Part shown: positions 26,401-41,400 of the stretch, in pieces
Layout of the letters: every line of letters begins with the position of its first letter
Numbering within the stretch: position 1 is the first letter of the stretch
Assembly (NCBI GenBank): GCA_035771165.1
Contig: JAWNZC010000354.1
Location: forward strand, 2,119,001 to 2,183,000
Reading direction: 5' to 3'
Length of the DNA stretch: 64,000 nt
Origin: Paragorgia papillata
Taxonomy: Eukaryota; Cnidaria; Anthozoa; Scleralcyonacea; Coralliidae
Notes under the pieces: generated by a model
Databases searched by the model: none
Told to the model about the DNA's origin: nothing
Seen by the model: only the letters and a program-made list of their open reading frames with translations
Translations under genes and position numbers: made by a program

Positions 26401-29400
26401 CTAAAAATATTTGTTTTGATTTTTTGAAAAAAATCCGGGAAAAAAAAGTAAAGGGGTTAGCCTTTACTTTTTGACCGATTTTGGCCACTTTTGAAACTTT
26501 TGAGTTAGGGTCAAAAACGGTTAAATAAAGTCGTTTTAAACCTTCTGTGAAATGGAGAAGGCTGTATATTGGCTAAAAATATTTGTTTTGATTTTTTGAA
26601 AAAAATCCCGGAAAAAAAAGTAAAGGGGTTTAAGCCTTTACTTTTTGACCGATTTTGGGCACTTTTGAAACTTTTGAGTTAGGGTAAAAAACGGTTAAAT
26701 AAAGTCGTTGTAAACCTTCTGTGAAAAGGAGAAGGCTGTATTTTGGCTAAAAATATTTGTTTTGATTTTTTGAAAAAAATCTGGAAAAAAAAAAAGTAAA
26801 GGGGCTAGCCTTTACTTTTTGACCGATTTTGGCCACTTTTGAAACTTTTGAGTTAGGGTCAAAAACGGTTAAATAAAGTCGTTTTAAACCTTCTGTGAAA
26901 AGGAGTAGGCTGTATTTTGGCTAAAAATATTTGTTTTGATTTTTTGAAAAAAATCTGGAAAAAAAAAGTAAAGGGGTTAGCCTTTACTTTTTGACCGATT
27001 TTGAAACTTTTGAGTTAGGGTCAAAAACGGTTAAATAAAGTCGTTTTAAACCTACTGTGAAAAGGAGAAGGCTGTATTTTGGCTAAAAATATTTGTTTTG
27101 ATTTTTTGAAAAAAATCCGGGAAAAAAAAGTAAAGGGGTTAGCCTTTACTTTTTGACCGATTTTGGCCACTTTTGAAACTTTTGAGTTAGGGTCAAAAAC
27201 GGTTAAATAAAGTCGTTTTAAACCTTCTGTGAAATGGAGAAGGCTGTATTTTGGCTAAAAATATTTGTTTTGATTTTTTGAAAAAAATCCCGGAAAAAAA
27301 AGTAAAGGGGTTAGCCTTTACTTTTTGACCGATTTTGGGCACTTTTGAGTTAGGGTCAAAAACGGTTAAATAAAGTCGTTTTAAACCTTCTGTGAAAAGG
27401 AGAAGGCTGTATTTTGTCTAAAAATATTTGTTTTGATTTTTTGAAAAAAATCCGGGGAAAAAAAGTAAAGGGGTTAGCCTTTACTTTTTGACCGATTTTG
27501 AAACTTTTGAGTTAGGGTCAAAAACGGTTAAATAAAGTCGTTTTAAACCTGTGAAAAGGAGAAGGCTGTATTTTGGCTAAAAATATTTGTTTTGATTTTT
27601 TGAAAAAAATCCGGGAAAAAAAAGTAAAGGGGTTAGCCTTTACTTTTTGACCGATTTTGGCCACTTTTGAAACTTTTGAGTTAGGGTCAAAAACGGTTAA
27701 ATAAAGTCGTTTTAAACCTTCTGTGAAATGGAGAAGGCTGTATATTGGCTAAAAATATTTGTTTTGATTTTTTGAAAAAAATCCCGGAAAAAAAAGTAAA
27801 GGGGTTAAGCCTTTACTTTTTGACCGATTTTGGGCACTTTTGAAACTTTTGAGTTAGGGTAAAAAACGGTTAAATAAAGTCGTTGTAAACCTTCTGTGAA
27901 AAGGAGAAGGCTGTATTTTGGCTAAAAATATTTGTTTTGATTTTTTGAAAAAAATCTGGAAAAAAAAAAGTAAAGGGGCTAGCCTTTACTTTTTGACCGA
28001 TTTTGGCCACTTTTGAAACTTTTGAGTTAGGGTCAAAAACGGTTAAATAAAGTCGTTTTAAACCTTCTGTGAAAAGGAGAAGGCTGTATTTTGTCTAAAA
28101 ATATTTGTTTTGATTTTTTGAAAAAAATCCGGAAAAAAAAAGTAAAGGGGTTAGCCTTTACTTTTTGACCGATTTTGGCCACTTTTGAAACTTTTGAGTT
28201 AGGGTCAAAAACGGTTAAATAAAGTCGTTTTAAACCTTCTGTGAAAAGGAGTAGGCTGTATTTTGGCTAAAAATATTTGTTTTGATTTTTTGAAAAAAAT
28301 CTGGAAAAAAAAAGTAAAGGGGTTAGCCTTTACTTTTTGACCGATTTTGGGCACTTTTGAAACTTTTGAGTTAGGGTCAAAAACGGTTAAATAAAGTCGT
28401 TTTAAACCTTCTGTGAAAAGGAGAAAATTGTATTTTGTCTAAAAATATTTGTTTTGATTTTTTGAAAAAAAAATCCGGAAAAAAAAAGGTAAAGGGGTTA
28501 GCCTTTACTTTTTGACCGATTTTGGCCACTTTTGAAACTTTTGAGTTAGGGTCAAAAACGGTTAAATAAAGTCGTTTTAAACCTTCTGTGAAAAGGAGAA
28601 GGCTGTATTTTGGCTAAAAATATTTGTTTTGATTTTTTGAAAAAAATCCGGAAAAAAAAAGTAAAGGGGTTAGCCTTTACTTTTTGACCGATTTTGGCCA
28701 ATTTTGAAACTTTTGAGTTAGGGTCAAAAACGGTTAAATAAAGTCGTTTTAAACCTTCTGTGAAAAGGAGAAGGCTGTATTTTGTCCAAAAATATTTGTT
28801 TTGATTTTTTGAAAAAAATATGGAAAAAAAAAGTAAAGGGGTTAGCCTTTACTTTTTGACCGATTTTGGGCACTTTTGAAACTTTTGAGTTAGGGTAAAA
28901 AACGGTTAAATAAAGTCGTTGTAAACCTTCTGTGAAAAGGAGAAGGCTGTATTTTGGCTAAAAATATTTGTTTTGATTTTTTGAAAAAAATCCGGGGAAA
29001 AAAAAGTAAAGGGGTTAGCCTTTACTTTTTGACCGATTTTGAAACTTTTGAGTTAGGGTCAAAAACGGTTAAATAAAGTCGTTTTAAACCTTCTGTGAAA
29101 AGGAGAAGGCTGTATTTTGGCTAAAAATATTTGTTTTGATTTTTTGGAAAAAATCCGGGAAAAAAAAGTAAAGGGGTTAGCCTTTACTTTTTGACCGATT
29201 TTGGCCACTTTTGAAACTTTTGAGTTAGGGTAAAAAACGGTTAAATAAAGTCGTTTTAAACCTTCTGTGAAAAGGAGAAGGCTGTATTTTGGCTAAAAAT
29301 ATTTGTTTTGATTTTTTGAAAAAAATCCGGGAAAAAAAAGTAAAGGGGTTAGCCTTTACTTTTTGACCGATTTTGGCCACTTTTGAAACTTTTGAGTTAG

Positions 29401-32400
29401 GGTCAAAAACGGTTAAATAAAGTCGTTTTAAACCTTCTGTGAAATGGAGAAGGCTGTATTTTGGCTAAAAATATTTGTTTTGATTTTTTGAAAAAAATCC
29501 CGGAAAAAATAGTAAAGGGGTTAGCCTTTACTTTTTGACCGATTTTGGGCACTTTTGAGTTAGGGTCAAAAACGGTTAAATAAAGTCGTTTTAAACCTTC
29601 TGTGAAAAGGAGAAGGCTGTATTTTGTCTAAAAATATTTGTTTTGATTTTTTGAAAAAAATCCGGCGAAAAAAAGTAAAGGGGTTAGCCTTTACTTTTTG
29701 ACCGATTTTGAAACTTTTGAGTTAGGGTCAAAAACGGTTAAATAAAGTCGTTGTAAACCTTCTGTGAAAAGGAGAAGGCTGTATTTTGGCTAAAAATATT
29801 TGTTTTGATTTTTTGAAAAAAATCCGGGAAAAAAAAAGTAAAGGGGCTAGCCTTTACTTTTTGACCGATTTTGGCCACTTTTGAAACTTTTGAGTTAGGG
29901 TCAAAAACGGTTAAATAAAGTCGTTTTAAACCTTCTGTGAAAAGGAGAAGGCTGTATTTTGTCTAAAAATATTTGTTTTGATTTTTTGAAAAAAATCCGG
30001 AAAAAAAAAGTAAAGGGGTTAGCCTTTACTTTTTGACCGATTTTGGCCACTTTTGAAACTTTTGAGTTAGGGTCAAAAACGGTTAAATAAAGTCGTTTTA
30101 AACCTTCTGTGAAAAGGAGTAGGCTGTATTTTGGCTAAAAATATTTGTTTTGATTTTTTGAAAAAAATCTGGAAAAAAAAAGTAAAGGGGTTAGCCTTTA
30201 CTTTTTGACCGATTTTGGGCACTTTTGAAACTTTTGAGTTAGGGTAAAAAATGGTTAAATAAAGTCGTTTTAAACCTTCTGTGAAAAGGAGAAAATTGTA
30301 TTTTGTCTAAAAATATTTGTTTTGATTTTTTGAAAAAAAAATCCGGAAAAAAAAAGGTAAAGGGGTTAGCCTTTACTTTTTGACCGATTTTGGCCACTTT
30401 TGAAACTTTTGAGTTAGGGTCAAAAACGGTTAAATAAAGTCGTTTTAAACCTTCTGTGAAAAGGAGAAGGCTGTATTTTGGCTAAAAATATTTGTTTTGA
30501 TTTTTTGAAAAAAATCCGGAAAAAAAAAGTAAAGGGGTTAGCCTTTACTTTTTGACCGATTTTGGCCAATTTTGAAACTTTTGAGTTAGGGTCAAAAACG
30601 GTTAAATAAAGTCGTTTTAAACCTTCTGTGAAAAGGAGAAGGCTGTATTTTGTCCAAAAATATTTGTTTTGATTTTTTGAAAAAAATATGGAAAAAAAAA
30701 GTAAAGGGGTTAGCCTTTACTTTTTGACCGATTTTGGGCACTTTTGAAACTTTTGAGTTAGGGTAAAAAACGGTTAAATAAAGTCGTTTTAAACCTTCTG
30801 TGAAAAGGAGAAGGCTGTATTTTGGCTAAAAATATTTGTTTTGATTTTTTGAAAAAAATCCGGGGAAAAAAAAGTAAAGGGGTTAGCCTTTACTTTTTGA
30901 CCGATTTTGAAACTTTTGAGTTAGGGTCAAAAACGGTTAAATAAAGTCGTTTTAAACCTACTGTGAAAAGGAGAAGGCTGTATTTTGGCTAAAAATATTT
31001 GTTTTGATTTTTTGAAAAAAATCCGGAAAAAAAAAAGTAAAGGGGTTAGCCTTTACTTTTTGACCGATTTTGGCCACTTTTGAAACTTTTGAGTTAGGGT
31101 AAAAAACGGTTAAATAAAGTCGTTTTAAACCTTCTGTGAAAAGGAGAAGGCTGTATTTTGGCTAAAAATATTTGTTTTGATTTTTTGAAAAAAATCCGGG
31201 AAAAAAAAGTAAAGGGGTTAGCCTTTACTTTTTGACCGATTTTGGCCACTTTTGAAACTTTTGAGTTAGGGTCAAAAACGGTTAAATAAAGTCGTTTTAA
31301 ACCTTCTGTGAAAATGGAGAAGGCTGTATTTTGGCTAAAAATATTTGTTTTGATTTTTTGAAAAAAATCCCGGAAAAAATAGTAAAGGGGTTAGCCTTTA
31401 CTTTTTGACCGATTTTGGGCACTTTTGAGTTAGGGTCAAAAACGGTTAAATAAAGTCGTTTTAAACCTTCTGTGAAAAGGAGAAGGCTGTATTTTGTCTA
31501 AAAATATTTGTTTTGATTTTTTGAAAAAAATCCGGGGAAAAAAAGTAAAGGGGTTAGCCTTTACTTTTTGACCGATTTTGAAACTTTTGAGTTAGGGTCA
31601 AAAACGGTTAAATAAAGTCGTTTTAAACCTGTGAAAAGGAGAAGGCTGTATTTTGGCTAAAAATATTTGTTTTGATTTTTTGAAAAAAATCCGGGGAAAA
31701 AAAGTAAAGGGGTTAGCCTTTACTTTTTGACCGATTTTGGCCACTTTTGAAACTTTTGAGTTAGGGTCAAAAACGGTTAAATAAAGTCGTTTTAAACCTT
31801 CTGTGAAATGGAGAAGGCTGTATTTTGGCTAAAAATATTTGTTTTGATTTTTTGAAAAAAATCCGGAAAAAAAAAGTAAAGGGGTTAGCCTTTACTTTTT
31901 GACCGATTTTGGCCACTTTTGAAACTTTTGAGTTAGGGTCAAAAACGGTTAAATAAAGTCGTTTTAAACCTTCTGTGAAAAGGAGTAGGCTGTATTTTGG
32001 CTAAAAATATTTGTTTTGATTTTTTGAAAAAAATCTGGAAAAAAAAAGTAAAGGGGTTAGCCTTTACTTTTTGACCGATTTTGGGCACTTTTGAAACTTT
32101 TGAGTTAGGGTAAAAAATGGTTAAATAAAGTCGTTTTAAACCTTCTGTGAAAAGGAGAAAATTGTATTTTGTCTAAAAATATTTGTTTTGATTTTTTGAA
32201 AAAAATCCGGAAAAAAAAAGTAAAGGGGTTAGCCTTTACTTTTTGACCGATTTTGGCCACTTTTGAAACTTTTGAGTTAGGGTCAAAAACGGTTAAATAA
32301 AGTCGTTTTAAACCTTCTGTGAAAAGGAGAAGGCTGTATTTTGGCTAAAAATATTTGTTTTGATTTTTTGAAAAAAATCCGGAAAAAAAAAGTAAAGGGG

Positions 32401-35400
32401 TTAGCCTTTACTTTTTGACCGATTTTGGCCAATTTTGAAACTTTTGAGTTAGGGTCAAAAACGGTTAAATAAAGTCGTTTTAAACCTTCTGTGAAAAGGA
32501 GAAGGCTGTATTTTGTCTAAAAATATTTGTTTTGATTTTTTGAAAAAAATATGGAAAAAAAAAGTAAAGGGGTTAGCCTTTACTTTTTGACCGATTTTGG
32601 GCACTTTTGAAACTTTTGAGTTAGGGTCAAAAACGGTTAAATAAAGTCGTTGTAAACCTTCTGTGAAAAGGAGAAGGCTGTATTTTGGCTAAAAATATTT
32701 GTTTTGATTTTTTGAAAAAAATCCGGGGAAAAAAAAAGTAAAGGGGTTAGCCTTTACTTTTTGACCGATTTTGAAACTTTTGAGTTAGGGTCAAAAACGG
32801 TTAAATAAAGTCGTTTTAAACCTACTGTGAAAAGGAGAAGGCTGTATTTTGGCTAAAAATATTTGTTTTGATTTTTTGAAAAAAATCCGGGAAAAAAAAG
32901 TAAAGGGGTTAGCCTTTACTTTTTGACCGATTTTGGCCACTTTTGAAACTTTTGAGTTAGGGTAAAAAACGGTTAAATAAAGTCGTTGTAAACCTTCTGT
33001 GAAAAGGAGAAGGCTGTATTTTGGCTAAAAATATTTGTTTTGATTTTTTGAAAAAAATCCGGGAAAAAAAAGTAAAGGGGTTAGCCTTTACTTTTTGACC
33101 GATTTTGGCCACTTTTGAAACTTTTGAGTTAGGGTCAAAAACGGTTAAATAAAGTCGTTTTAAACCTTCTGTGAAATGGAGAAGGCTGTATTTTGGCTAA
33201 AAATATTTGTTTTGATTTTTTGAAAAAAATCCAGGAAAAAAAAAGTAAAGGGGTTAGCCTTTACTTTTTGACCGATTTTGGGCACTTTTGAGTTAGGGTC
33301 AAAAACGGTTAAATAAAGTCGTTTTAAACCTTCTGTGAAAAGGAGAAGGCTGTATTTTGTCTAAAAATATTTGTTTTGATTTTTTGAAAAAAATCCGGGG
33401 AAAAAAAGTAAAGGGGTTAGCCTTTACTTTTTGACCGATTTTGAAACTTTTGAGTTAGGGTCAAAAACGGTTAAATAAAGTCGTTTTAAACCTTCTGTGA
33501 AAAGGAGAAGGCTGTATTTTGGCTAAAAATATTTGTTTTGATTTTTTGAAAAAAATCTGGAAAAAAAAAAGTAAAGGGGCTAGCCTTTACTTTTTGACCG
33601 ATTTTGGCCACTTTTGAAACTTTTGAGTTAGGGTCAAAAACGGTTAAATAAAGTCGTTTTAAACCTTCTGTGAAAAGGAGAAGGCTGTATTTTGGCTAAA
33701 AATATTTGTTTTGATTTTTTGAAAAAAATCCGGGGAAAAAAAAGTAAAGGGGTTAGCCTTTACTTTTTGACCGATTTTTGAAACTTTTGAGTTAGGGTCA
33801 AAAACGGTTAAATAAAGTCGTTTTAAACCTTCTGTGAAAAGGAGAAGGCTGTATTTTGGCTAAAAATATTTGTTTTGATTTTTTGAAAAAAATCCGGGGA
33901 AAAAAAAGTAAAGGGGTTAGCCTTTACTTTTTGACCGATTTTGAAACTTTTGAGTTAGGGTCAAAAACGGTTAAATAAAGTCGTTTTAAACCTTCTGTGA
34001 AAAGGAGAAGGCTGTATTTTGGCTAAAAATATTTGTTTTGATTTTTTGAAAAAAATCCGGGAAAAAAAAGTAAAGGGGTTAGCCTTTACTTTTTGACCGA
34101 TTTTGGCCACTTTTGAAACTTTTGAGTTAGGGTCAAAAACGGTTAAATAAAGTCGTTTTAAACCTTCTGTGAAAAGGAGAAGGCTGTATTTTGGCTAAAA
34201 ATATTTGTTTTGATTTTTTGAAAAAAATCCGGGAAAAAAAAGTAAAGGGGTTAGCCTTTACTTTTTGACCGATTTTGGCCACTTTTGAAACTTTTGAGTT
34301 AGGGTCAAAAACGGTTAAATAAAGTCGTTTTAAACCTTCTGTGAAAATGGAGAAGGCTGTATTTTGGCTAAAAATATTTGTTTTGATTTTTTGAAAAAAA
34401 TCCCGGAAAAAATAGTAAAGGGGTTAGCCTTTACTTTTTGACCGATTTTGGGCACTTTTGAGTTAGGGTCAAAAACGGTTAAATAAAGTCGTTTTAAACC
34501 TTCTGTGAAAAGGAGAAGGCTGTATTTTGTCTAAAAATATTTGTTTTGATTTTTTGAAAAAAATCCGGGGAAAAAAAAGTAAAGGGGTTAGCCTTTACTT
34601 TTTGACCGATTTTGAAACTTTTGAGTTAGGGTCAAAAACGGTTAAATAAAGTCGTTGTAAACCTTCTGTGAAAAGGAGAAGGCTGTATTTTGGCTAAAAA
34701 TATTTGTTTTGATTTTTTGAAAAAAATCTGGAAAAAAAAAAGTAAAGGGGCTAGCCTTTACTTTTTGACCGATTTTGGCCACTTTTGAAACTTTTGAGTT
34801 AGGGTCAAAAACGGTTAAATAAAGTCGTTTTAAACCTTCTGTGAAAAGGAGAAGGCTGTATTTTGGCTAAAAATATTTGTTTTGATTTTTTGAAAAAAAT
34901 CCGGGGAAAAAAAAGTAAAGGGGTTAGCCTTTACTTTTTGACCGATTTTGAAACTTTTGAGTTAGGGTCAAAAACGGTTAAATAAAGTCGTTTTAAACCT
35001 TCTGTGAAAAGGAGAAGGCTGTATTTTGGCTAAAAATATTTGTTTTGATTTTTTGAAAAAAATCCGGGAAAAAAAAGTAAAGGGGTTAGCCTTTACTTTT
35101 TGACCGATTTTGGCCACTTTTGAAACTTTTGAGTTAGGGTAAAAAACGGTTAAATAAAGTCGTTGTAAACCTTCTGTGAAAAGGAGAAGGCTGTATTTTG
35201 GCTAAAAATATTTGTTTTGATTTTTTGAAAAAAATCCGGGAAAAAAAAGTAAAGGGGTTAGCCTTTACTTTTTGACCGATTTTGGCCACTTTTGAAACTT
35301 TTGAGTTAGGGTCAAAAACGGTTAAATAAAGTCGTTTTAAACCTTCTGTGAAATGGAGAAGGCTGTATTTTGGCTAAAAATATTTGTTTTGATTTTTTGA

Positions 35401-38400
35401 AAAAAATCCCGGAAAAAATAGTAAAGGGGTTAGCCTTTACTTTTTGACCGATTTTGAAACTTTTGAGTTAGGGTCAAAAACGGTTAAATAAAGTCGTTTT
35501 AAACCTTCTGTGAAAAGGAGAAGGCTGTATTTTGTCTAAAAATATTTGTTTTGATTTTTTGAAAAAAATCCGGAAAAAAAAAGTAAAGGGGTTAGCCTTT
35601 ACTTTTTGACCGATTTTGAAACTTTTGAGTTAGGGTCAAAAACGGTTAAATAAAGTCGTTTTAAACCTTCTGTGAAAAGGAGAAGGCTGTATTTTGGCTA
35701 AAAATATTTGTTTTGATTTTTTGAAAAAAATCTGGAAAAAAAAAGTAAAGGGGCTAGCCTTTACTTTTTGACCGATTTTGGCCACTTTTGAAACTTTTGA
35801 GTTAGGGTCAAAAACGGTTAAATAAAGTCGTTTTAAACCTTCTGTGAAAAGGAGAAGGCTGTATTTTGTCTAAAAATATTTGTTTTGATTTTTTGAAAAA
35901 AATCCGGAAAAAAAAAGTAAAGGGGTTAGCCTTTACTTTTTGACCGATTTTGGCCACTTTTGAAACTTTTGAGTTAGGGTCAAAAACGGTTAAATAAAGT
36001 CGTTTTAAAACCTTCTGTGAAAAGGAGAAGGCTGTATTTTGGCTAAAAATATTTGTTTTGATTTTTTGAAAAAAATCTGGAAAAAAAAAGTAAAGGGGTT
36101 AGCCTTTACTTTTTGACCGATTTTGGCACTTTTGAAACTTTTGAGTTAGGGTCAAAAAACGGTTAAATAAAGTCGTTTTAAAACCTTCTGTGAAAAGGAG
36201 AAAATTGTATTTTGTCTAAAAATATTTGTTTTGATTTTTTGAAAAAAATCCGGAAAAAAAAAAGTAAAGGGGTTAGCCTTTACTTTTTGACCGATTTTGG
36301 CCACTTTTGAAACTTTTGAGTTAGGGTCAAAAACGGTTAAATAAAGTCGTTTTAAAACCTTCTGTGAAAAGGAGAAGGCTGTATTTTGGCTAAAAATATT
36401 TGTTTTGATTTTTTGAAAAAAATCCGGAAAAAAAAAGTAAAGGGGTTAGCCTTTACTTTTTGACCGATTTTGGCCAATTTTGAAACTTTTGAGTTAGGGT
36501 CAAAAACGGTTAAATAAAGTCGTTTTAAACCTTCTGTGAAAAGGAGAAGGCTGTATTTTGGCTAAAAATATTTGTTTTGATTTTTTGAAAAAAATATGGA
36601 AAAAAAAAGTAAAGGGGTTAGCCTTTACTTTTTGACCGATTTTGGGCACTTTTGAAACTTTTGAGTTAGGGTCAAAAACGGTTAAATAAAGTCGTTTTAA
36701 ACCTTCTGTGAAAAGGAGAAGGCTGTATTTTGGCTAAAAATATTTGTTTTGATTTTTTGAAAAAAATCCGGGGAAAAAAAAGTAAAGGGGTTAGCCTTTA
36801 CTTTTTGACCGATTTTGAAACTTTTGAGTTAGGGTCAAAAACGGTTAAATAAAGTCGTTTTAAACCTTCTGTGAAAAGGAGAAGGCTGTATTTTGGCTAA
36901 AAATATTTGTTTTGATTTTTTGAAAAAAATCCGGGAAAAAAAAAGTAAAGGGGTTAGCCTTTACTTTTTGACCGATTTTGGCCACTTTTGAAACTTTTGA
37001 GTTAGGGTCAAAAACGGTTAAATAAAGTCGTTTTAAACCTTCTGTGAAAAGGAGAAGGCTGTATTTTGGCTAAAAATATTTGTTTTGATTTTTTGAAAAA
37101 AATCCGGGAAAAAAAAGTAAAGGGGTTAGCCTTTACTTTTTGACCGATTTTGGCCACTTTTGAAACTTTTGAGTTAGGGTCAAAAACGGTTAAATAAAGT
37201 CGTTTTAAAACTTCTGTGAAATGGAGAAGGCTGTATTTTGGCTAAAAATATTTGTTTTGATTTTTTGAAAAAAATCCCGGAAAAAATAGTAAAGGGGTTA
37301 GCCTTTACTTTTTGACCGATTTTGGGCACTTTTGAGTTAGGGTCAAAAACGGTTAAATAAAGTCGTTTTAAACCTTCTGTGAAAAGGAGAAGGCTGTATT
37401 TTGTCTAAAAATATTTGTTTTGATTTTTTGAAAAAAATCCGGGGAAAAAAAGTAAAGGGGTTAGCCTTTACTTTTTGACCGATTTTGAAACTTTTGAGTT
37501 AGGGTCAAAAACGGTTAAATAAAGTCGTTTTAAACCTTCTGTGAAAAGGAGAAGGCTGTATTTTGGCTAAAAATATTTGTTTTGATTTTTTGAAAAAAAT
37601 CCGGGGAAAAAAAGTAAAGGGGTTAGCCTTTACTTTTTGACCGATTTTGGCCACTTTTGAAACTTTTGAGTTAGGGTCAAAAACGGTTAAATAAAGTCGT
37701 TTTAAACCTTCTGTGAAAAGGAGAAGGCTGTATTTTGGCTAAAAATATTTGTTTTGATTTTTTGAAAAAAATCCGGAAAAAAAAGTAAAGGGGTTAGCCT
37801 TTACTTTTTGACCGATTTTGGCCACTTTTGAAACTTTTGAGTTAGGGTAAAAAACGGTTAAATAAAGTCGTTTTAAACCTTCTGTGAAAAGGAGAAGGCT
37901 GTATTTTGTCTAAAAATATTTGTTTTGATTTTTTGAAAAAAATCCGGAAAAAAAAAAGTAAAGGGGTTAGCCTTTACTTTTTGACCGATTTTGGCCACTT
38001 TTGAAACTTTTGAGTTAGGGTCAAAAACGGTTAAATAAAGTCGTTTTAAACCTTCTGTGAAAAGGAGAAGGCTGTATTTTGGCTAAAAATATTTGTTTTG
38101 ATTTTTTGAAAAAAATCCGGAAAAAAAAAGTAAAGGGGTTAGCCTTTACTTTTTGACCGATTTTGAAACTTTTGAGTTAGGGTCAAAAACGGTTAAATAA
38201 AGTCGTTTTAAACCTTCTGTGAAAAGGAGAAGGCTGTATTTTGGCTAAAAATATTTGTTTTGATTTTTTGAAAAAAATCCGGGAAAAAAAAGTAAAGGGG
38301 TTAGCCTTTACTTTTTGACCGATTTTGGCCACTTTTGAAACTTTTGAGTTAGGGTCAAAAACGGTTAAATAAAGTCGTTTTAAACCTTCTGTGAAATGGA

Positions 38401-41400
38401 GAAGGCTGTATTTTGGCTAAAAATATTTGTTTTGATTTTTTGAAAAAAATCCCGGAAAAAATAGTAAAGGGGTTAGCCTTTACTTTTTGACCGATTTTGG
38501 CCACTTTTGAAACTTTTGAGTTAGGGTCAAAAACGGTTAAATAAAGTCGTTTTAAACCTTCTGTGAAAAGGAGAAGGCTGTATTTTGTCTAAAAATATTT
38601 GTTTTGATTTTTTGAAAAAAATCCGGGAAAAAAAGTAAAGGGGTTAGCCTTTACTTTTTGACCGATTTTGAAACTTTTGAGTTAGGGTCAAAAACGGTTA
38701 AATAAAGTCGTTTTAAACCTTCTGTGAAAAGGAGAAGGCTGTATTTTGGCTAAAAATATTTGTTTTGATTTTTTGAAAAAAATCCGGGAAAAAAAGAAGT
38801 AAAGGGGTTAGCCTTTACTTTTTGACCGATTTTGGGCACTTTTGAAACTTTTGAGTTAGGGTCAAAAACGGTTAAATAAAGTCGTTTTAAACCTTCTGTG
38901 AAATGGAGAAGGCTGTATTTTGGCTAAAAATATTTGTTTTGATTTTTTGAAAAAAATCCCGGAAAAAAAAGTAAAGGGGTTAGCCTTTACTTTTTGACCG
39001 ATTTTGGGCACTTTTGAAACTTTTGAGTTAGGGTAAAAAACGGTTAAATAAAGTCGTTGTAAACCTTCTGTGAAAAGGAGAAGGCTGTATTTTGGCTAAA
39101 AATATTTGTTTTGATTTTTTGAAAAAAATCTGGAAAAAAAAAGTAAAGGGGTTAGCCTTTACTTTTTGACCGATTTTGGCCACTTTTGAAACTTTTGAGT
39201 TAGGGTCAAAAACGGTTAAATAAAGTCGTTTTAAACCTTCTGTGAAAAGGAGAAGGCTGTATTTTGGCTAAAAATATTTGTTTTGATTTTTTGAAAAAAA
39301 TCCGGAAAAAAAAGTAAAGGGGTTAGCCTTTACTTTTTGACCGATTTTGGCCACTTTTGAAACTTTTGAGTTAGGGTCAAAAACGGTTAAATAAAGTCGT
39401 TTTAAACCTTCTGTGAAAAGGAGAAGGCTGTATTTTGTCTAAAAATATTTGTTTTGATTTTTTGAAAAAAATCTGGAAAAAAAAAGTAAAGGGGTTAGCC
39501 TTTACTTTTTGACCGATTTTGGGCACTTTTGAAACTTTTGAGTTAGGGTCAAAAACGGTTAAATAAAGTCGTTTTAAACCTTCTGTGAAAAGGAGAAGGC
39601 TGTATTTTGTCTAAAAATATTTGTTTTGATTTTTTGAAAAAAATCCGGAAAAAAAAAGTAAAGGGGTTAGCCTTTACTTTTTGACCGATTTTGGGCACTT
39701 TTGAAACTTTTGAGTTAGGGTCAAAAACGGTTAAATAAAGTCGTTTTAAACCTTCTGTGAAATGGAGAAGGCTGTATTTTGGCTAAAAATATTTGTTTTG
39801 ATTTTTTGAAAAAAATCCAGGAAAAAAAAAGTAAAGGGGTTAGCCTTTACTTTTTGACCGATTTTGGCCAATTTTGAAACTTTTGAGTTAGGGTCAAAAA
39901 CGGTTAAATAAAGTCGTTTTAAACCTTCTGTGAAAAGGAGAAGGCTGTATTTTGTCTAAAAATATTTGTTTTGATTTTTTGAAAAAAATATGGAAAAAAA
40001 AAAGTAAAGGGGTTAGCCTTTACTTTTTGACCGATTTTGGGCACTTTTGAAACTTTTGAGTTAGGGTAAAAAACGGTTAAATAAAGTCGTTTTAAACCTT
40101 CTGTGAAAAGGAGAAGGCTGTATTTTGGCTAAAAATATTTGTTTTGATTTTTTGAAAAAAATCCGGGGAAAAAAAGTAAAGGGGTTAGCCTTTACTTTTT
40201 GACCGATTTTGAAACTTTTGAGTTAGGGTCAAAAACGGTTAAATAAAGTCGTTTTAAACCTTCTGTGAAAAGGAGAAGGCTGTATTTTGGCTAAAAATAT
40301 TTGTTTTGATTTTTTGAAAAAAATCCGGGAAAAAAAAGTAAAGGGGTTAGCCTTTACTTTTTGACCGATTTTGGCCACTTTTGAGTTAGGGTCAAAAACG
40401 GTTAAATAAAGTCGTTTTAAACCTTCTGTGAAAAGGAGAAGGCTGTATTTTGTCTAAAAATATTTGTTTTGATTTTTTGAAAAAAATCCGGGGAAAAAAA
40501 GTAAAGGGGTTAGCCTTTACTTTTTGACCGATTTTGAAACTTTTGAGTTAGGGTCAAAAACGGTTAAATAAAGTCGTTTTAAACCTTCTGTGAAAAGGAG
40601 AAGGCTGTATTTTGGCTAAAAATATTTGTTTTGATTTTTTGAAAAAAATCCGGGAAAAAAAAGTAAAGGGGTTAGCCTTTACTTTTTGACCGATTTTGGC
40701 CACTTTTGAAACTTTTGAGTTAGGGTCAAAAACGGTTAAATAAAGTCGTTTTAAACCTTCTGTGAAATGGAGAAGGCTGTATTTTGGCTAAAAATATTTG
40801 TTTTGATTTTTTGAAAAAAATCCAGGAAAAAAAAAGTAAAGGGGTTAGCCTTTACTTTTTGACCGATTTTGGGCACTTTTGAAACTTTTGAGTTAGGGTA
40901 AAAAACGGTTAAATAAAGTCGTTTTAAACCTTCTGTGAAAAGGAGAAGGCTGTATTTTGGCTAAAAATATTTGTTTTGATTTTTTGAAAAAAATCTGGAA
41001 AAAAAAAAGTAAATGGGTTAGCCTTTACTTTTTGACCGATTTTGGCCACTTTTGAAACTTTTGAGTTAGGGTCAAAAACGGTTAAATAAAGTCGTTTTAA
41101 ACCTTCTGTGAAAAGGAGAAGGCTGTATTTTGGCTAAAAATATTTGTTTTGATTTTTTGAAAAAAATCTGGAAAAAAAAAGTAAAGGGGTTAGCCTTTAC
41201 TTTTTGACCGATTTTGAAACTTTTGAGTTAGGGTCAAAAACGGTTAAATAAAGTCGTTTTAAACCTTCTGTGAAAAGGAGAAGGCTGTATTTTGGCTAAA
41301 AATATTTGTTTTGATTTTTTGAAAAAAATCCGGAAAAAAAAGTAAAGGGGTTAGCCTTTACTTTTTGACCGATTTTGGCCACTTTTGAAACTTTTGAGTT

